This document shows positions 5,245 through 5,611 of a stretch of DNA of 5,611 nt, piece after piece. The position numbers and the translations under genes were made by a program. Numbering within the stretch: the first letter of the stretch is position 1; every line of letters begins with the position of its first letter. A model generated the notes under the pieces. It was not told where the DNA came from. It did not search any database and worked only from the letters and a program-made list of their open reading frames with translations. This DNA comes from Bacteroidales bacterium (GTDB lineage Bacteria > Bacteroidota > Bacteroidia > Bacteroidales > UBA10428): positions 694 through 6,304 of the forward strand of contig DNTK01000596.1 in the NCBI GenBank assembly GCA_003508755.1, in the 5' to 3' direction.

Positions 5245-5592
5245 ATGAACTTTGGTGAACGATTAAAAAAGGCTCGCTTAGAAAAAGGATTCTCTAAGAG
5301 TGATTTAGCAAAGGAGATAGGTGTGCATTACTCTCAAATTGGTCGATATGAAGATAAAGGAGCGAACCCTGCTGCTGATGTCTTAGCCAAGCTGGCTAAT
5401 GCCTTAGAAGTATCTTCCGATTACCTGATGAATGGTACATCCAACGACCTGGCCAATAATTCCCTTACAGATAAAGAGCTTTTAAATCAGTTTAAGGCTA
5501 TTCAAGGTATGACAGATAACGATAAAACCGTTATTAAGACTCTTATTGATGCCTTTATTACTAAAAACAAGCTTAAGCAATTAGCTCTATAA
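5245..5592 (+). CDS. XRE-family helix-turn-helix transcriptional regulator
   Basis: This 115-residue protein is a small DNA-binding repressor of the lambda Cro/CI (HTH_3) type. The domain spans about residues 4-62. LAKEIGVHYSQIGRYE (21-36) holds the turn and recognition helix, and ALEVSSDYLMNG (53-64) is the usual closing helix. The C-terminal segment (75-112) is predicted helical and rich in Lys and Asp. This tail, with LTDKELLNQFKAI and a closing FITKNKLKQLA, is one I associate with Bacteroidota XRE regulators, probably for oligomerisation. I chose the ATG at 5245 because the domain begins there and an upstream extension to 5149 would translate promoter DNA. No Shine-Dalgarno sequence is seen. 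The gene diverges from the primase gene, so it probably represses itself and the replication gene. Only 19 bases follow the stop, so any downstream partner is not visible. Confidence 0.92.
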   Translation: MNFGERLKKARLEKGFSKSDLAKEIGVHYSQIGRYEDKGANPAADVLAKLANALEVSSDYLMNGTSNDLANNSLTDKELLNQFKAIQGMTDNDKTVIKTLIDAFITKNKLKQLAL

Positions 5593-5611
5593 AGAAGAAA
5601 GCCCGGTATCT

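Overview
The window most likely comes from a member of the Bacteroidota, probably within the Cytophagales or Sphingobacteriales. The evidence is a base composition that looks moderately AT-rich, the absence of Shine-Dalgarno sequences before the genes, promoters that fit the Bacteroidota -33 TTTG / -7 TAnnTTTG pattern, and an XRE regulator of a type I associate with that phylum. It looks like one end of a small mobile element or plasmid, not housekeeping chromosome.

From left to right there are five parts. (1) Positions 1-407 hold no convincing gene, but do hold an 87-bp imperfect palindrome (243-329) with two inverted sites that resemble the XerC/XerD site dif. In the left site (250-278, read on the minus strand) both 11-bp arms match the E. 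coli dif arms as I remember them, separated by 7 bp instead of 6. (2) Two overlapping minus-strand tyrosine recombinase genes follow. The first transcribed (1357-2238) has a complete catalytic set, and the second (408-1373) has lost the first catalytic arginine and the box II histidine. (3) A spacer carries six near-identical copies of TGTTATACTT, which look like iterons, with a small GC-rich hairpin between them. (4) A 911-residue minus-strand protein (2345-5080) joins a DnaG-type primase (CHC2 zinc finger, core, TOPRIM) to a P-loop ATPase with MCM/AAA+ flavour and a C-terminal winged helix. (5) A divergent intergenic region with repeated and inverted operator-like motifs leads to a plus-strand XRE repressor (5245-5592).

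The parts make sense together. The XRE protein probably controls its own promoter and the primase promoter. The primase-helicase, with the iterons as a candidate origin, could replicate the element. The recombinase pair, with the dif-like palindrome just beyond its 3' end, could integrate the element or resolve its multimers. One full and one degenerate recombinase next to a site with unequal arms suggests a heteromeric Xer-like machine. No mobilisation, partition, cargo or structural genes are visible. The second border, if this is an integrated element, lies outside the window. All functional statements are inferred from sequence alone.
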